Positions 21,822-30,408 of a stretch of 33,987 nt of DNA are shown here, piece by piece. The translations under genes and the position numbers were made by a program. Numbering within the stretch: position 1 is the first letter of the stretch; each line of letters starts with the position of its first letter. This stretch comes from Candidatus Eiseniibacteriota bacterium (lineage in GTDB: Bacteria > Eisenbacteria > RBG-16-71-46 > SZUA-252): positions 1 through 33,987 of the forward strand of contig VBOX01000066.1 of assembly GCA_005893265.1 (NCBI GenBank). The letters run 5' to 3'. A model generated the notes under the pieces. The model did not search any database. It was not told the DNA's origin and saw only the letters and a program-made list of their open reading frames with translations.

Positions 21822-23894
21822 ATGGCCGGGCGTAACTTCTCCCTTCGCGTCGCGATGTATTCCCACGATACCTTCGGGCTCGGGCATATCACGCGAACGC
21901 TTCGCCTTGCGCGCGCGACGGTCGAGGCGATTCCCAACGCGAGTGTGCTCGTGCTCACGGGTTCGCCCATTGCGCATCGCCTCACGTTTCCGCAAGGCGT
22001 TGAATACGTCAAGCTTCCTTCCGTCCGCAAGCGCGGCCCCGAAACGTATGTCCCGCGCGAGCTGGGCATTCCATTCTGGCGTCTCCGGCAGATGCGGGTG
22101 CGGATCCTCCGCGACGCCCTGCGGCTTTTCCGCCCCCATATCTTCTTTGTGGACAATGTGCCGCTCGGAATGAAGGGAGAGATCCTTCCCTCGCTGGAAG
22201 ATCTCAAGAAACATGGCACGGCGCTGCACCTCAATCTGCGCGACATCCTTGACGAGCCCGGGATTGTGCGGAGCCAGTGGGCCGAAGACGGTACTCACGA
22301 TGTCCTGAACTCTCTCTACGACGAGGTCCACGTCTTCGGCGACCGTTCGATCCATGATTCCGCCGCGGAGTACGGCCTCCCCGCCTGCAAGACCCTCTTT
22401 CACGGATACATCGCGCCGCCGGAGCCGGCGGCGCGCGAGCGGGTGCTGCCGACGCGCAGGAGAAACGGCCTGCCTTCCGTGCTCATCACGATTGGTGGAG
22501 GGGAAGACGGAGCCGGGATTCTCCGCTGCGCCTTGGAGGCCGAACGCCGGCTCGAAGCCGTTCGCAGGCTCAAGTTCGACCTCGTGCTGGGCCCTCTCAT
22601 GGGCGTTGAAGAAGCCGAGGTCATCCGAACGACCGCCCGCGGGAGAGGCGGGGTTTCCGCGTGCGAGTTCGTGGAGGATCTCGCCGACTTCATGCCGGAA
22701 TACGACCTCGTGGTCTCGATGGGGGGATACAACACGCTGTGCGAGGTCATGACGAGGGCGCAGCGTTCCCTGGTGATCCCGAGAATCCATCCGAGACGCG
22801 AACAAGAGCTGCGCGCCCGCGCCCTGGAAGCGCGCGGAATTCTGACGCTGATCCATCCGGGCGAGCTTACCCCGGAGCGGTTCGGCACGGCGCTCGCCGA
22901 GTCGTTGGAGCGTGGGCCGGTTCTCCCCTCGCCGCGAGCGCCGCGCCTCGAAGGCGTCGGCTGCTTCAAGCGGCGGCTCGAGGAGATCGCTCCCTCGTTC
23001 CGCGACCCGGCCCCTCGGAGACAAAAGCGCCCAGAGCAGTTGGTCGCGGGTGTGGACACGCGCCGTCGCGGCCTCGTGCGCAGCGTGCTCGGGCTCGGTA
23101 TCGTCGGGTTTCTGGCCTGCTCGGCGGGCTTCGCGAGGGCGGATCTGCGGCCCAAAGCCGTGAACGCGGAGATGCTCGTGGGCTACGACACGAACGTCCT
23201 GGACGCCTCCGACGCCGAGATCATGGCCTTCGAGACGCACGATCCAGGGTCCTTCTTCGTCGTGGAGCAAATGAAGGACGCCGCGCTGCAGATGAGCATC
23301 GACGGCCGTTGGGCCCTTGCGGCCGGCAGCAAGACCGACGCGCGCCTCCGGTACACGCGTCTTCAGTATCTGCGCGAGACGATTCGAAGCGAGAACCATT
23401 ACTCCCTGCAGTGGCGGAGCCGGGCGTCTACCAACACGCTGATCGATTTCAGCCTGGCCTTCGCGCCCAACGTCTATGCGCGCCATCGCAGGGACAAGGA
23501 CGCGCTTCCCGGGGATCCCGTCTTCCGTGCCGAAGTGCGCAACGAGTGGGATTCCGCGCTCCAGATCGCTCGAGCGCTGGGGCCCCACTGGTCCTCCGTC
23601 TCCGTGATGGAAGGGTCGATTCGGGACTACCGCCGGCCGTTCGACGAACGGGATCGATGGCGCGGGGGCGGCAGAACCGCTCGTACAAAGAGTGGTCGGT
23701 GCTATCGGCATTCGATTGCGCCCTCTTGGGGGATTTCCTTCGCGCGCGCGCCTACGTCAACCGGGATTGGACGCGCTACACCTCGACCGATCCCGGCGAC
23801 GAAAGCCACTTCGGCAGGCACGATAACGAATGGGAATTCGGAGGTTCGCTGCAGCACGCACTTTCACCTTCGATCGACTGGAAAGCCGGAGTAA
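21822..23894 (+). CDS. COG4671-like glycosyltransferase fused to a β-barrel-like protein (frameshifted)
   Basis: Residues 1–~395 form a MurG/GT28-fold transferase: SHDTFGLGHITRTLRLA at the N-terminus, SVLITIGGGEDG, then VSMGGYNTLCEVM and IPRIHPRREQELRARALE in the donor site. This resembles the predicted glycosyltransferase family COG4671. From residue ~411 the same frame continues into RRRGLVRSVLGLGIVGFLACSAGFARA, which looks like a signal peptide, and then an outer-membrane-barrel-like sequence (AEMLVGYDTNV). No stop separates the parts; GTG at 23052 could be an independent start. After the G5 run at 23664–23668 this frame becomes non-coding in character; the real continuation is one base back and ends at 24010. 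If repaired, the protein would be 729 residues. Start ATG has AGGAGAG upstream. Confidence 0.75.
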   Translation: MAGRNFSLRVAMYSHDTFGLGHITRTLRLARATVEAIPNASVLVLTGSPIAHRLTFPQGVEYVKLPSVRKRGPETYVPRELGIPFWRLRQMRVRILRDALRLFRPHIFFVDNVPLGMKGEILPSLEDLKKHGTALHLNLRDILDEPGIVRSQWAEDGTHDVLNSLYDEVHVFGDRSIHDSAAEYGLPACKTLFHGYIAPPEPAARERVLPTRRRNGLPSVLITIGGGEDGAGILRCALEAERRLEAVRRLKFDLVLGPLMGVEEAEVIRTTARGRGGVSACEFVEDLADFMPEYDLVVSMGGYNTLCEVMTRAQRSLVIPRIHPRREQELRARALEARGILTLIHPGELTPERFGTALAESLERGPVLPSPRAPRLEGVGCFKRRLEEIAPSFRDPAPRRQKRPEQLVAGVDTRRRGLVRSVLGLGIVGFLACSAGFARADLRPKAVNAEMLVGYDTNVLDASDAEIMAFETHDPGSFFVVEQMKDAALQMSIDGRWALAAGSKTDARLRYTRLQYLRETIRSENHYSLQWRSRASTNTLIDFSLAFAPNVYARHRRDKDALPGDPVFRAEVRNEWDSALQIARALGPHWSSVSVMEGSIRDYRRPFDERDRWRGGGRTARTKSGRCYRHSIAPSWGISFARAPTSTGIGRATPRPIPATKATSAGTITNGNSEVRCSTHFHLRSTGKPE

Positions 23895-24010
23895 CGCACA
23901 TGCGGCGTTATGCCGACTCCGCGCTTGCTTTGACTGCAGACCTCGATGAGGAAGGCTCGGTTCATGACACCTTCGTTTCGACCGGCATCGCCTGGCACTG
24001 GCAGCCTTAG
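23669..24010 (+). pseudogene. Out-of-frame C-terminal part of the β-barrel protein
   Basis: Read in the −1 frame after the G-run, this segment encodes about 113 residues of alternating barrel-like strands (SYKEWSVLSAFDCALLGD, NEWEFGGSLQHALS, TFVSTGIAWHWQP) ending in aromatic residues, as barrel proteins do. A single missing G in 23664–23668 would join it to the upstream part as R-G-G-R-Q-N-R. This may be a sequencing error, a real null mutation or phase variation. It overlaps the next gene by 47 bp. Confidence 0.65.
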
Positions 24011-24707
24011 GTCTCGGCGCGTCGCAACCTGGACGCTGCCGCTCGAGGGCGCGCTGCTCGCCGGCGTGCTGGCCTTGGTCGGCTGCTCCCCTGACGTGAA
24101 GGACGGCCTCGGGCCGCGCGTTCCCGTCCCCAACGTCTCCGGACGCGTGGAGCGCGATGGGGTGGCCGCCTCCGCCCTTGATGTCTCCGTCCGCGACCCC
24201 AATGACGATTCAACGATCGCCGACGTCAAGACGGACGCCAACGGCTCCTACGTAGTCCCGGTACCCGCGGGCATATGGGAGGTCAAGGTCAAGGGCAGGG
24301 TTACCGGCGACTTCGCCTCGGTGACCCGGGGGTTCGTGGTCTCAAGCGTCGGCCAGCAAGTCTCGATGGATTCGTTGGACATCTTCGCCTATCAGGCAGC
24401 GCTGGTCGCGCCCGCCGATGCGGCGACGCTCGGACTGCCGAACGCGTCCGATCCGGTGACGTTTCGGTGGAGCCTGCCGAGGCACGGCATCCTATCCGCG
24501 CGCGCTCAGCTCTATAACGCGAGCGGTGCGGCCGTCTGGTACTCGGCGAAGTCCTCCGACTCCTCCGCGGTGTGGGATGGCACGGGAAACCAAGGCACGT
24601 ACACAGGCGTCGGCTTGCCGGCAGCGACGTATACTTGGCGCGTGAAGTTCGATCTTCCGGATTCGAGCGAGGCGCGCACCCCAAGCGGGACCGTGACCTT
24701 TCAATGA
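23964..24707 (+). CDS. Lipoprotein with carboxypeptidase-regulatory-like domain
   Basis: 247 residues. An Arg-containing N-region (SLRSRRVATW), a hydrophobic core and the lipobox LALVGC predict lipidation of the Cys and an outer- or inner-membrane anchor. A β-sandwich follows at about 50–130 (VSGRVERDGVAASALDVSVRDPNDDSTIADVKTDANGSYVVPVPAG), like CarboxypepD_reg/transthyretin domains. The C-terminal part (about 145–247) looks like another β-domain. ATG at 23964 is preferred over 23946 because GAGGAAGG lies 8 nt upstream. It overlaps both neighbours (47 bp with the barrel frame, ATGA with the triple glycosyltransferase), so it belongs to the operon. A scaffold or secretin-like accessory role is inference. 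Confidence 0.8.
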   Translation: MTPSFRPASPGTGSLRSRRVATWTLPLEGALLAGVLALVGCSPDVKDGLGPRVPVPNVSGRVERDGVAASALDVSVRDPNDDSTIADVKTDANGSYVVPVPAGIWEVKVKGRVTGDFASVTRGFVVSSVGQQVSMDSLDIFAYQAALVAPADAATLGLPNASDPVTFRWSLPRHGILSARAQLYNASGAAVWYSAKSSDSSAVWDGTGNQGTYTGVGLPAATYTWRVKFDLPDSSEARTPSGTVTFQ

Positions 24708-27700
24708 CGTCCTCGGCGTCTCCCCGCCCCGCTTACGCGATCGGACACCTCGCCTATGTCGCGAAGATGTTCCCGCGGATCTCGGAAACCTTCATCCTGA
24801 ACGAGGTCCGGGCGTTGCGCCGCGAGGGAATTCCCTTCCGCATCTACTCGATCCTGCCCCCCTCGCGCGACCGGCGGATCCATCCCGAGGCCGAGTCGCT
24901 CGCCGCGGAGACGGAGGTCCTTCCTCAGCCGTCATGGCGCGGGCTGCCGGAGTTCTTTGCCGCCGCCCGCCGGTGCTTCCGCGCCGCGCCGCGGGAGACC
25001 GCTAGAGTAATGGCGCGCGCGTTGCTGCGGCCGACCCCGCGCTCCTTTCGGACCCTCTTCCGAGCGGTAGTCCTCGCGGAGAGGCTGCGCCGCGACGAGA
25101 TCTCCCATATCCACGCGGCATGGGCGCACACGCCGGCCAGCGTCGCGAGGATCGCCTCACGACTCACGCGGATGCCGTGGAGCATGGCCGCGCATGCGAA
25201 GGACATCCACACTTCGGATCAGCTCTCGCTGGCCAAAAAGATGGCCTCCGCGCGCTTCACGCTCGCGTGCACGAGGCATCACCGCGACCTGCTCGAGCGG
25301 CTCGGCGCTCGCCAGTCATCCCGGTTCCCACCGGGGCAGATCCACCTCGCGTATCACGGGGTGGACACTGAGTATTTTTCGCCTGCCGGCGCGGACGAGG
25401 AACCGGGGCGTCGTAATGGCCGGCGCGCGGAGGACATGGAAGCTCCCGTCATCCTTTTCGTCGGGCGCCTCGTCCCGAAGAAGGGACCCGAGCTGCTGGT
25501 CGAGGCCGCCGCGTTGCTGCGGAAGATGGGCCTTCCATTCACGATCGAAATGGTCGGGGATGGTCCCCTTCGCTCGCCGCTCGAACGCCGCATTCGCGAC
25601 CTGGGCCTCGAAAACGTCGTCTTCATGAGGGGCCCGTGGGTTCGCGAGGAGGTTCGGGATGTCATGCGGCGCGCGACCTGTTTCGCGCTTCCGTGCCTCG
25701 TCACGGCGGACGGAGACCGAGACGGGATTCCCAATTCCCTGGGCGAGGCCATGGCATCGGGCCTCGCGGTCGTTTCCACACGCCAGCCCTCGATCGAGGA
25801 GCTCGTCGAAGACGGCGAGACAGGGCTCCTCGTGCCGCCGGAGGACCCGGCCGCCCTGGCGGAAACCCTGGCGAGGCTCCTCGTGGATCCGGTGGAGCGG
25901 CAGCGCTTGGGGCGTCGGGCGCGCGCGGCCGTGGTCGAGCGATTCGCAGCCGCCCAGTGCGAATCAGAGCGCGTGCGACACCTGGCGCGCGGCCTCGAGG
26001 TCGGGCGCGTCCTCTATGTGTCCGGCGATCGTGGGGTACCGGTTCGCGGACAGAAAGGCGCCTCCATTCACGTCCGCGCGCTGATCGAGGCGTGGCGGGA
26101 GTCCGGGGTGGAATCCCGAGTCGTCACGACAAGCTCCGGTCCCTCACAGGGGGAAGCTCCGGCGGCCGACGTGCATGAAGCGCGGGCGGGCGTTTTCCTC
26201 ACGAATCTGGCCAAGGGCCTCGTGCGCCTTACTGGGAGCGGACCAGCCCTGGAGCGGGCGCTGCTCCGGATCGCGGACAATCTCGCGCTGCTCCGAGCCG
26301 CCCGAACGTGCGCGCGGTCGTGGCGTCCCGACATCGTCTACGAGCGCTACGCGCTGAGCTCCATCGCCGGAAGCCTCCTCGCGCGCCGGCTTGGAATACC
26401 CCACATTCTCGAGGTAAACGCGCCGCTGGCGGACGAGGAGGACCGCTTCCGTGGGCTTAGCCTTCCCCGCCTCACGCGACGGCTCGAGCGTTGGGTCATG
26501 TGCCGGGCCGATCTCGTCATCGTAGTCTCGCCACCTCTGGAGGAGCACGCGCGACGACTGGGCGTGCCACCGGAGCGGATCCGGGTTCTGCCGAACGGCG
26601 TCGACACGCGGCGTTTCAGCCCTGCACGCGATCGGGAGCGGGTACGCGCACGGCTGGGTCTCGACGGCGCGTTCGTCGCCGGTTTTGCGGGGACCCTGAG
26701 GCCCTGGCACGGAGTCGCGCATCTGATCCGGGGATTCGCATCCGCCGCGAGCACGCAGGCAAACATGAAGCTCATGATCATGGGGGATGGCCCCGAACGC
26801 GCCACGCTCGAATCGCTCGCGCGGGAGGTCGGTGTCGCGGAGCGTGTGGCGTTCCTCGGGGCGGTTCCCCACAGCGAAATGGGAGACCACCTCGCGGCAT
26901 GCGACGTGCTCTGCGCTCCGTACGGTCCGATCGAGGGATTTTATTTCTCCCCCATCAAGATCGCGGAGTACCTCGCCTGCGGACGGCCGGTGATTGCGTC
27001 CGCCGTCGGGCACCTCGCGCAGACGCTGGATGAATCGCGGGGCGCCGTGCTGACCGCCCCGGGGGACGAGGACGCGATTGGCCGCGCACTGCTGAGCCTC
27101 GCGCGCGATCCGAAACGCCGCGAGGCGCTGGGAGCCGCGGCCGCTTCATCCGTCTGGACCTGGTCCGATGTCGCAAGCGCCGTGCTCCGCGAAGCGGCGG
27201 AATCGCGGGCCCGACTCTGGGCCTGGCCCTCTGCGCGTCCGCTCACCGTCGGCTACGTGGTGAAGATGTTTCCGCGCTTCTCCGAGACCTTCATCCTAAA
27301 TGAGATTCTGGAATTGGAGCGCACCGGAACGCGCGTCGTCGTCTTCTCGATGAATCAACCGACCGAGTCGATCCGTCAGCCCGGGATCGACCGGGTGCGC
27401 GCGCCGGTGATCGTGCTCTCCGAGCACGCCGCCTCCAGAACGCGCCTCGCCGGCAGTCACCTTTGGTGTTTGCTCCGGTCACCGGCCCGCTACGCGCGCT
27501 CGCTGGCATTCGTCAAAGGGCGCGGCACCGAGAGCGCGCGGACGAAGTTCCTCCACGCGGCGATCCTGGCCCGGATCGCCTCCCGGCTCGGTGTGGAACA
27601 CTTGCATGCCCACTTCGCGAGCGCCCCCGCCCGGCAGGCGAAGCTCGCTTCCATGCTTTCCGGCATCCCATTCAGCTTCACGGCGCACGCGAAGGACCTC

Positions 27701-28546
27701 TACTGGTCCGGACACGGATATCGCGAAAGCCACAAGCTCAAGCACAAGATTCAGAGGGCATCCTTGGTCGTCGCGATCAGTGAATACAACAGACGTTTCA
27801 TGGAGAGCATGGGATTCCATGTGCCGCAAGGCAAGATCGCGACGATCTACAATGGTCTCGACCTGAGCGCGTGGCCCCTCCGGCGCCCGCGCGGACGTCC
27901 CATCGTGAGGAGCGAGGCTCCGGTGATCCTCGCCGTCGGACGGCTCGTCGAGAAGAAGGGATTCGACGTCCTCATGGAGGCAGCCTCGATTCTGGAGTCG
28001 CGCGGGATCCGGTTCCGTTGCTGGATTGCCGGCGAGGGTCCGGAACAGGAACGTCTCGCCGGGTTGGTCCGCGATAAGAATCTCGAGGGCTTAGTCGAGC
28101 TCCTGGGCGCGATCCCGCAGGATCGGCTCGCCGCCGATCTCTACACTCGCGCACACGTACTCGCCCAGCCCTCGATCATTGCTTCGGACGGGGACCAGGA
28201 CGGAATTCCGACCGTGATCCTCGAAGCGATGTCGGTCGGTCTGCCGGTCGTGGCCACAACCGTTTCCGGTATTCCTGAGGCCGTCGTGGACGGGGAGACC
28301 GGGCTCCTCGCCCAGCCGCGAGACCCACGGGCACTCGCGGACGCGCTCTCGCGGGTTCTCGCGGATGACGCGCTGGCGGAGCGGCTCGCCTTGGGAGCGA
28401 GGCGCATGATCGAGGAACGGTTCAGCCTACGGGAGAACGCGCAGCACCTAGTCCGGCTCCTGCGGCGCCCAGCGCACGGGCTTGGATTCGTAAGTCGCAA
28501 GCCGGCCGAGGACGACCCCGAACCCGCGTTGGTGGAGAACTCATGA
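24704..28546 (+). CDS. Triple GT4-family glycosyltransferase (three modules in one chain)
   Basis: 1280 residues. Module 1 (~1–430) and module 3 (~846–1280) are close relatives: KMFPRISETFILNEV (21–35) versus KMFPRFSETFILNEI (854–868), both with FTAHAKDL/MAAHAKDI segments, GRLV-x-KKG and DGDxDGIP followed by the GT4 Asp/Glu-x7-Glu (340–348; 1166–1174). Module 2 (~433–840) is a different GT4 subtype: GDRGVPVRGQKGASIHVRALIE, AGTLRPWHG and EGFYFSPIKIAEYLA. Each module has both Rossmann halves, so three sugar transfers could be done by one polypeptide. GT4 enzymes are retaining and use nucleotide sugars. Starts as ATGA with the lipoprotein and ends as ATGA with the ABC exporter. No signal peptide, so cytoplasmic. 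Confidence 0.92.
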   Translation: MTSSASPRPAYAIGHLAYVAKMFPRISETFILNEVRALRREGIPFRIYSILPPSRDRRIHPEAESLAAETEVLPQPSWRGLPEFFAAARRCFRAAPRETARVMARALLRPTPRSFRTLFRAVVLAERLRRDEISHIHAAWAHTPASVARIASRLTRMPWSMAAHAKDIHTSDQLSLAKKMASARFTLACTRHHRDLLERLGARQSSRFPPGQIHLAYHGVDTEYFSPAGADEEPGRRNGRRAEDMEAPVILFVGRLVPKKGPELLVEAAALLRKMGLPFTIEMVGDGPLRSPLERRIRDLGLENVVFMRGPWVREEVRDVMRRATCFALPCLVTADGDRDGIPNSLGEAMASGLAVVSTRQPSIEELVEDGETGLLVPPEDPAALAETLARLLVDPVERQRLGRRARAAVVERFAAAQCESERVRHLARGLEVGRVLYVSGDRGVPVRGQKGASIHVRALIEAWRESGVESRVVTTSSGPSQGEAPAADVHEARAGVFLTNLAKGLVRLTGSGPALERALLRIADNLALLRAARTCARSWRPDIVYERYALSSIAGSLLARRLGIPHILEVNAPLADEEDRFRGLSLPRLTRRLERWVMCRADLVIVVSPPLEEHARRLGVPPERIRVLPNGVDTRRFSPARDRERVRARLGLDGAFVAGFAGTLRPWHGVAHLIRGFASAASTQANMKLMIMGDGPERATLESLAREVGVAERVAFLGAVPHSEMGDHLAACDVLCAPYGPIEGFYFSPIKIAEYLACGRPVIASAVGHLAQTLDESRGAVLTAPGDEDAIGRALLSLARDPKRREALGAAAASSVWTWSDVASAVLREAAESRARLWAWPSARPLTVGYVVKMFPRFSETFILNEILELERTGTRVVVFSMNQPTESIRQPGIDRVRAPVIVLSEHAASRTRLAGSHLWCLLRSPARYARSLAFVKGRGTESARTKFLHAAILARIASRLGVEHLHAHFASAPARQAKLASMLSGIPFSFTAHAKDLYWSGHGYRESHKLKHKIQRASLVVAISEYNRRFMESMGFHVPQGKIATIYNGLDLSAWPLRRPRGRPIVRSEAPVILAVGRLVEKKGFDVLMEAASILESRGIRFRCWIAGEGPEQERLAGLVRDKNLEGLVELLGAIPQDRLAADLYTRAHVLAQPSIIASDGDQDGIPTVILEAMSVGLPVVATTVSGIPEAVVDGETGLLAQPRDPRALADALSRVLADDALAERLALGARRMIEERFSLRENAQHLVRLLRRPAHGLGFVSRKPAEDDPEPALVENS

Positions 28547-30408
28547 CCGGGACATCGCCGGGCCCGCGGCACCGGATTGGAAACGCGCTGCGCGACGGCC
28601 GTCGATTCATGGTTGCCCTGAGCCGGCTGCGCCCCTACATCAAGCCGCACGTGCCCAGCCTTCTTCTCGCCTCGCTCGCGTCGGTCGGGTATGCGGTCGT
28701 CACCCTGCTCGAGCCGTGGCCGATCCAGTTCCTCTTCGACGGCGTCCTTCTGGGACGGAAGGTGCATTTCCTCGGCCACACCTTGAAGAGCGTCCACGGC
28801 GATCCGATCGCGCTCCTGATCGGCTCGGTGGCGGCCATTCTCGTCCTCGCGGCCCTGCGCGGACAGCTCTACTACACACAAAACGTGCTGACGGCGACCG
28901 CGGGGCAGGATGTAGTCATGTCGCTCCGCCGCGAGCTGTTCCGCCATCTCCAATCCCTCTCCCTGCGCTACCACCACCGTGAACGCCTGGGAGACATCCT
29001 GATGCGGCTCACTGGTGACATCGTGATGCTGCGGGACATGGTCGTGGCGGCGCTCTTGAACACCCTCTCGCATACGCTCGTGGTGGTCGGGGTCCTGTGC
29101 GTCATGCTCACGATAAACTGGAAGCTCACCCTCGTGGCCGCGGCGGTGGCCCCGGCGCTCTTCATCATCCTCTCGATCTTCCGGGTCAAACTCATGGAAG
29201 CCGCCGCGCTTCAGCGAAAGCGCGAAGGGAGACTCGTCTCGAGCGCGCACGAAATTCTCCAGGCGATTCATGTGGTGCAGGCGAACACCGCGGAAGTGCA
29301 CGAACAGAATCGTTTCCGCGAAATGAACCAGCGCAGCTTGAACGCGGGGATCCGGTCCACGCGCATCGAGGCCAGGCTCCACCGGACCGTACAGATCACG
29401 ATCGCCGCCGGGGTCGGCGCCACCCTGGGGCTGGGAGCACTCGACGTGCTTGCGGGGAGGCTGAGCCCCGGCCAGCTCCTCGTGTTTGCCGCGTATGTGC
29501 GCGGGCTGTATGGACCCTTGCGTCAGGTCTCGAAGACGGTGCAGCGGACCGCCAAGGCCTCGGCGTGCGCGGATCGGGTTCTCGAGGTGTTGGAGGAGAA
29601 GCCCGAGATTCAGAGCGCCCCAAGCGCCCACGCGCTCCAGGACGTCCAAGGCGCGATCCGCCTCGACCACGTCACGTTTGGCTACACCCCGGGCAAGCCG
29701 GTTCTCCAGGACGTCCACCTCGACATCGCGCCCCGCACGACCGTGGCGCTGGTCGGCCCGACGGGATCGGGCAAGACCACCTTCCTCAACCTGATTCCGC
29801 GCTTCTACGATCCGCTGAGCGGCGAGGTTCGCATCGACGGCATGGAAGTCCGGAGCCTGGACTTAAATTCGCTCCGCCGGCACATCAGCTACCTCACCCA
29901 GGAAGTGGTCGTCATGGGTCTCACCGTGCGCGACAACATCGCCTACGGGGCGATCGGAAAGAACGGATCCGACCCCATGGAGGAAGAGATCCAGAGCGCC
30001 GCCCGTGCCGCATATGCGCACGAGTTCATAGTCAAGCTTCCGCACGGATACGACACGGTCTTGGGCGAGAGAGGCACGACCCTTTCCGGGGGCCAACGTC
30101 AGCGGATCGCCATCGCGCGCGCCTTCATCCGCGACGCGAGGATTCTACTTTTCGATGAGCCGATGACCGGGCTCGATCCGCTCGCGGAGCAGGCCGTGCA
30201 GCGGGCGTTCGCCAACCTGAGCCGTGGGAGGACGACCATCGTCGTCGCCCACCACCTTTCGACCATCCTGCACGCCGATCGAATCCTCTTCCTCGAGGCC
30301 GGGCGAATCGTCGAGCAGGGATCGCACGAACAGCTCCTCCGGCGCTCGGGCGCGTACGCGGAGTTCTACCGGACGCAGTGGGCGCTACCGACGCCGGAAC
30401 CGGCATGA
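28543..30408 (+). CDS. MsbA-type ABC exporter (membrane and ATPase domains fused)
   Basis: 621 residues. Six membrane helices at about 35–330, with the exporter loop ETVxR-like region, precede the ATPase domain. ATPase motifs: Walker A GPTGSGKT (405–412), Q-loop LTQEVVVMGLTVRDN, signature LSGGQRQR (514–521), Walker B ILLFDEPMTGLD and switch His in VVAHHLS. As a half-transporter it should dimerise in the inner membrane and flip a lipid-linked glycan or glycolipid. It is translationally coupled to the triple glycosyltransferase before it and the kinase after it (ATGA at both ends), strongly linking its substrate to those enzymes. Confidence 0.93.
   Translation: MTGTSPGPRHRIGNALRDGRRFMVALSRLRPYIKPHVPSLLLASLASVGYAVVTLLEPWPIQFLFDGVLLGRKVHFLGHTLKSVHGDPIALLIGSVAAILVLAALRGQLYYTQNVLTATAGQDVVMSLRRELFRHLQSLSLRYHHRERLGDILMRLTGDIVMLRDMVVAALLNTLSHTLVVVGVLCVMLTINWKLTLVAAAVAPALFIILSIFRVKLMEAAALQRKREGRLVSSAHEILQAIHVVQANTAEVHEQNRFREMNQRSLNAGIRSTRIEARLHRTVQITIAAGVGATLGLGALDVLAGRLSPGQLLVFAAYVRGLYGPLRQVSKTVQRTAKASACADRVLEVLEEKPEIQSAPSAHALQDVQGAIRLDHVTFGYTPGKPVLQDVHLDIAPRTTVALVGPTGSGKTTFLNLIPRFYDPLSGEVRIDGMEVRSLDLNSLRRHISYLTQEVVVMGLTVRDNIAYGAIGKNGSDPMEEEIQSAARAAYAHEFIVKLPHGYDTVLGERGTTLSGGQRQRIAIARAFIRDARILLFDEPMTGLDPLAEQAVQRAFANLSRGRTTIVVAHHLSTILHADRILFLEAGRIVEQGSHEQLLRRSGAYAEFYRTQWALPTPEPA

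Noticed and set aside
22661-23660. Plus-strand open frame (449 residues to 24010) overlapping the glycosyltransferase gene
   Set aside because: Only its 3′ part after the G-run (23669–24010) looks coding; the upstream part is Arg-rich shadow sequence under the real frame.
21795-23711. 638-residue minus-strand open frame opposite the glycosyltransferase
   Set aside because: No recognisable motifs and a composition typical of antisense frames; the plus strand carries the GT motifs and the ribosome-binding site.
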